A stretch of DNA of 8,366 nucleotides from assembly GCA_003501665.1 (NCBI GenBank), contig DNOQ01000004.1:10210-18575 (forward strand), given 5' to 3'. Shown piece after piece: positions 7,692-8,366 of this stretch. The position numbers and the translations under genes were made by a program. Every line of letters starts with the position of its first letter. The first letter of the stretch is position 1. This stretch comes from Bacteroidales bacterium. Lineage in GTDB: Bacteria; Bacteroidota; Bacteroidia; Bacteroidales; VadinHA17. The notes below the pieces were generated by a model. The model was not told where the DNA came from. It did not search any database and saw only the letters and a list, made by a program, of their open reading frames with translations.

Positions 7692-7764
7692 GTTACCGTC
7701 ATTGTGAAGCGCCCCAATTCATCATCCTTGTTACCGTCATTGCGAAGCGAAGCAATCCGTCCCG
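7692..7764. repeat. pair of short intergenic repeats of the GTCATTGCGAAGCGAAGCAAT type
   Basis: Two direct copies of a 20-bp word, GTTACCGTCATTGYGAAGCG, start at 7692 and 7730 and differ only at the Y (T, then C). The second copy continues as AAGCAATCCGTCCCG, so it contains ATTGC-GAAGCGAA-GCAAT, a short element with inverted ends. Words of this kind (CATTGCGA...GAAGCAAT) are known as dispersed intergenic repeats in many bacterial genomes; the first copy here looks like a decayed or partial one. They sit in the 258-bp divergent spacer between mnmD and the isomerase gene (7639-7896), which otherwise shows only A/T-rich sequence and no clear promoter. Confidence 0.7.
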
Positions 7765-7896
7765 AATATCAATAATTAACTCCTGCATTCCTAATGATAA
7801 AATAAAAATATTCCGGGAACGACTTTTTTCATAGTATTATATTATTTTTAATACCTGATTTGAAGAGTGCAATAACAAACTTGATAACTAATATAT

Positions 7897-8366
7897 ATGA
7901 CCATGAGAAACTTACATTCAAGAAGAGATTTCGTAAAACTTGCTGCTGCCGGAACGGTAGGAGCTGTAGTATTATCGAATTATTCCTGTAAAAAAGCTGA
8001 AATACCCGGGATAGGAATTCAGCTTTATACAATCCGGGATGCAATGGAGGCAGATCCTGCAGGATCATTAAAAAGAGTGGCCGACACAGGCTATAGGTAT
8101 CTTGAACTGGCAGGATATGCTGATGGTAAATTTTACGGATATGAACCTGCTGAATTCAAAAAACTTGTAAATGACCTCGGAATGGAGATATTAAGCAGCC
8201 ATACCCAGGTGGAAGCTGAGGGTATAACTCTTGAAAACGCGACAAAGATGGCGGAAGACCATGCAAAGCTTGGAGTTAAATATTGTATTCAGCCATGGGT
8301 TGTTGAAGAGGCACGCACAACAATTGCTAGTTATCAGAAGATGGCCTCCGACTGGAACCAGGTGGG
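7897..8366 (+). CDS. Tat-exported sugar phosphate isomerase/epimerase-like TIM-barrel protein, 3' end cut off
   Basis: The frame is open from 7897 to the right edge (156 codons seen). The N-terminus has a twin-arginine signal: HSRRDFVKLAAAG (residues 7-19, S-R-R-x-F-x-K), then a hydrophobic stretch and NYSC (28-31), where Cys31 may be lipidated although the lipobox is not canonical. After it comes GIGIQLYTIRDAM (38-50), LKRVADTGYRYLELAGY (58-74) and SSHTQ further on, the opening beta strands of the xylose-isomerase-like TIM barrel (AP endonuclease 2 family). Members of this exported group in Bacteroidota are usually annotated as sugar phosphate isomerase/epimerase; the true substrate is unknown. 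Full proteins are typically near 280-320 residues, so about half is missing. ATG codons at 7897 and 7903 are both possible starts; an in-frame stop lies at 7885-7887 and neither ATG has a Shine-Dalgarno. Confidence 0.9.
   Translation, partial: MTMRNLHSRRDFVKLAAAGTVGAVVLSNYSCKKAEIPGIGIQLYTIRDAMEADPAGSLKRVADTGYRYLELAGYADGKFYGYEPAEFKKLVNDLGMEILSSHTQVEAEGITLENATKMAEDHAKLGVKYCIQPWVVEEARTTIASYQKMASDWNQV

Noticed and set aside
7829..8068. A 79-codon open frame on the minus strand
   Set aside because: It overlaps the start of the isomerase-like gene on the other strand, which has a clear Tat signal and family motifs; no motif is seen in the minus-strand frame.
1..8366. A hidden novel defence, mobile or RNA-based system
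   Set aside because: All long frames are accounted for by conserved housekeeping or envelope families, the remaining gaps are under 260 bp, and no array, integrase, transposase or structured RNA was seen.

Overview
The window reads as an ordinary chromosomal stretch from a member of the Bacteroidota, most likely Bacteroidales or Marinilabiliales-like. The evidence is moderate GC with A/T-rich intergenic DNA, genes without Shine-Dalgarno sequences, a promoter with the Bacteroidota -7 element TATCTTTG, and protein families typical of the phylum (a DUF3127 protein, a single-chain PurL with the Bacteroidota-type N-terminus, a stand-alone MnmD, and a Tat-exported sugar isomerase-like protein). No rRNA, tRNA, CRISPR array, insertion sequence or phage gene was found.

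Layout. Five genes lie on the minus strand. In transcription order, right to left, they are: mnmD (6982-7638), an FKBP-type prolyl isomerase lipoprotein (6081-6794), a DUF3127 OB-fold-like protein (5666-6046), a secreted YncE-like beta-propeller/phosphoesterase fusion (2936-5554), and purL (start at 2885, running off the left edge). One gene on the plus strand, a Tat-signal sugar phosphate isomerase/epimerase-like protein (7897 onward), is cut by the right edge. The FKBP and DUF3127 genes look like a two-gene operon, with a recognisable promoter in front (6823-6849) and a strong intrinsic terminator behind (5626-5655). The phosphoesterase gene starts after that terminator and sits 50 bp upstream of purL with no terminator between them, so the two may share a transcript. 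The 258-bp gap between mnmD and the divergent isomerase gene holds two copies of a short dispersed-type repeat.

Functionally the genes are a mix: purine synthesis (purL), tRNA wobble-uridine modification (mnmD), envelope protein folding (FKBP), a possible SSB-like or DNA-associated protein (DUF3127), a secreted hydrolase of unknown substrate, and an exported carbohydrate-type enzyme. They do not form one recognisable pathway or a defence or mobile system. The points most worth a second look are an in-frame hexanucleotide repeat in the PurL inter-domain linker at the very edge of the window, an SSB-like acidic C-terminal tip on the DUF3127 protein, and promoter evidence that fixes a downstream start codon for the FKBP lipoprotein.
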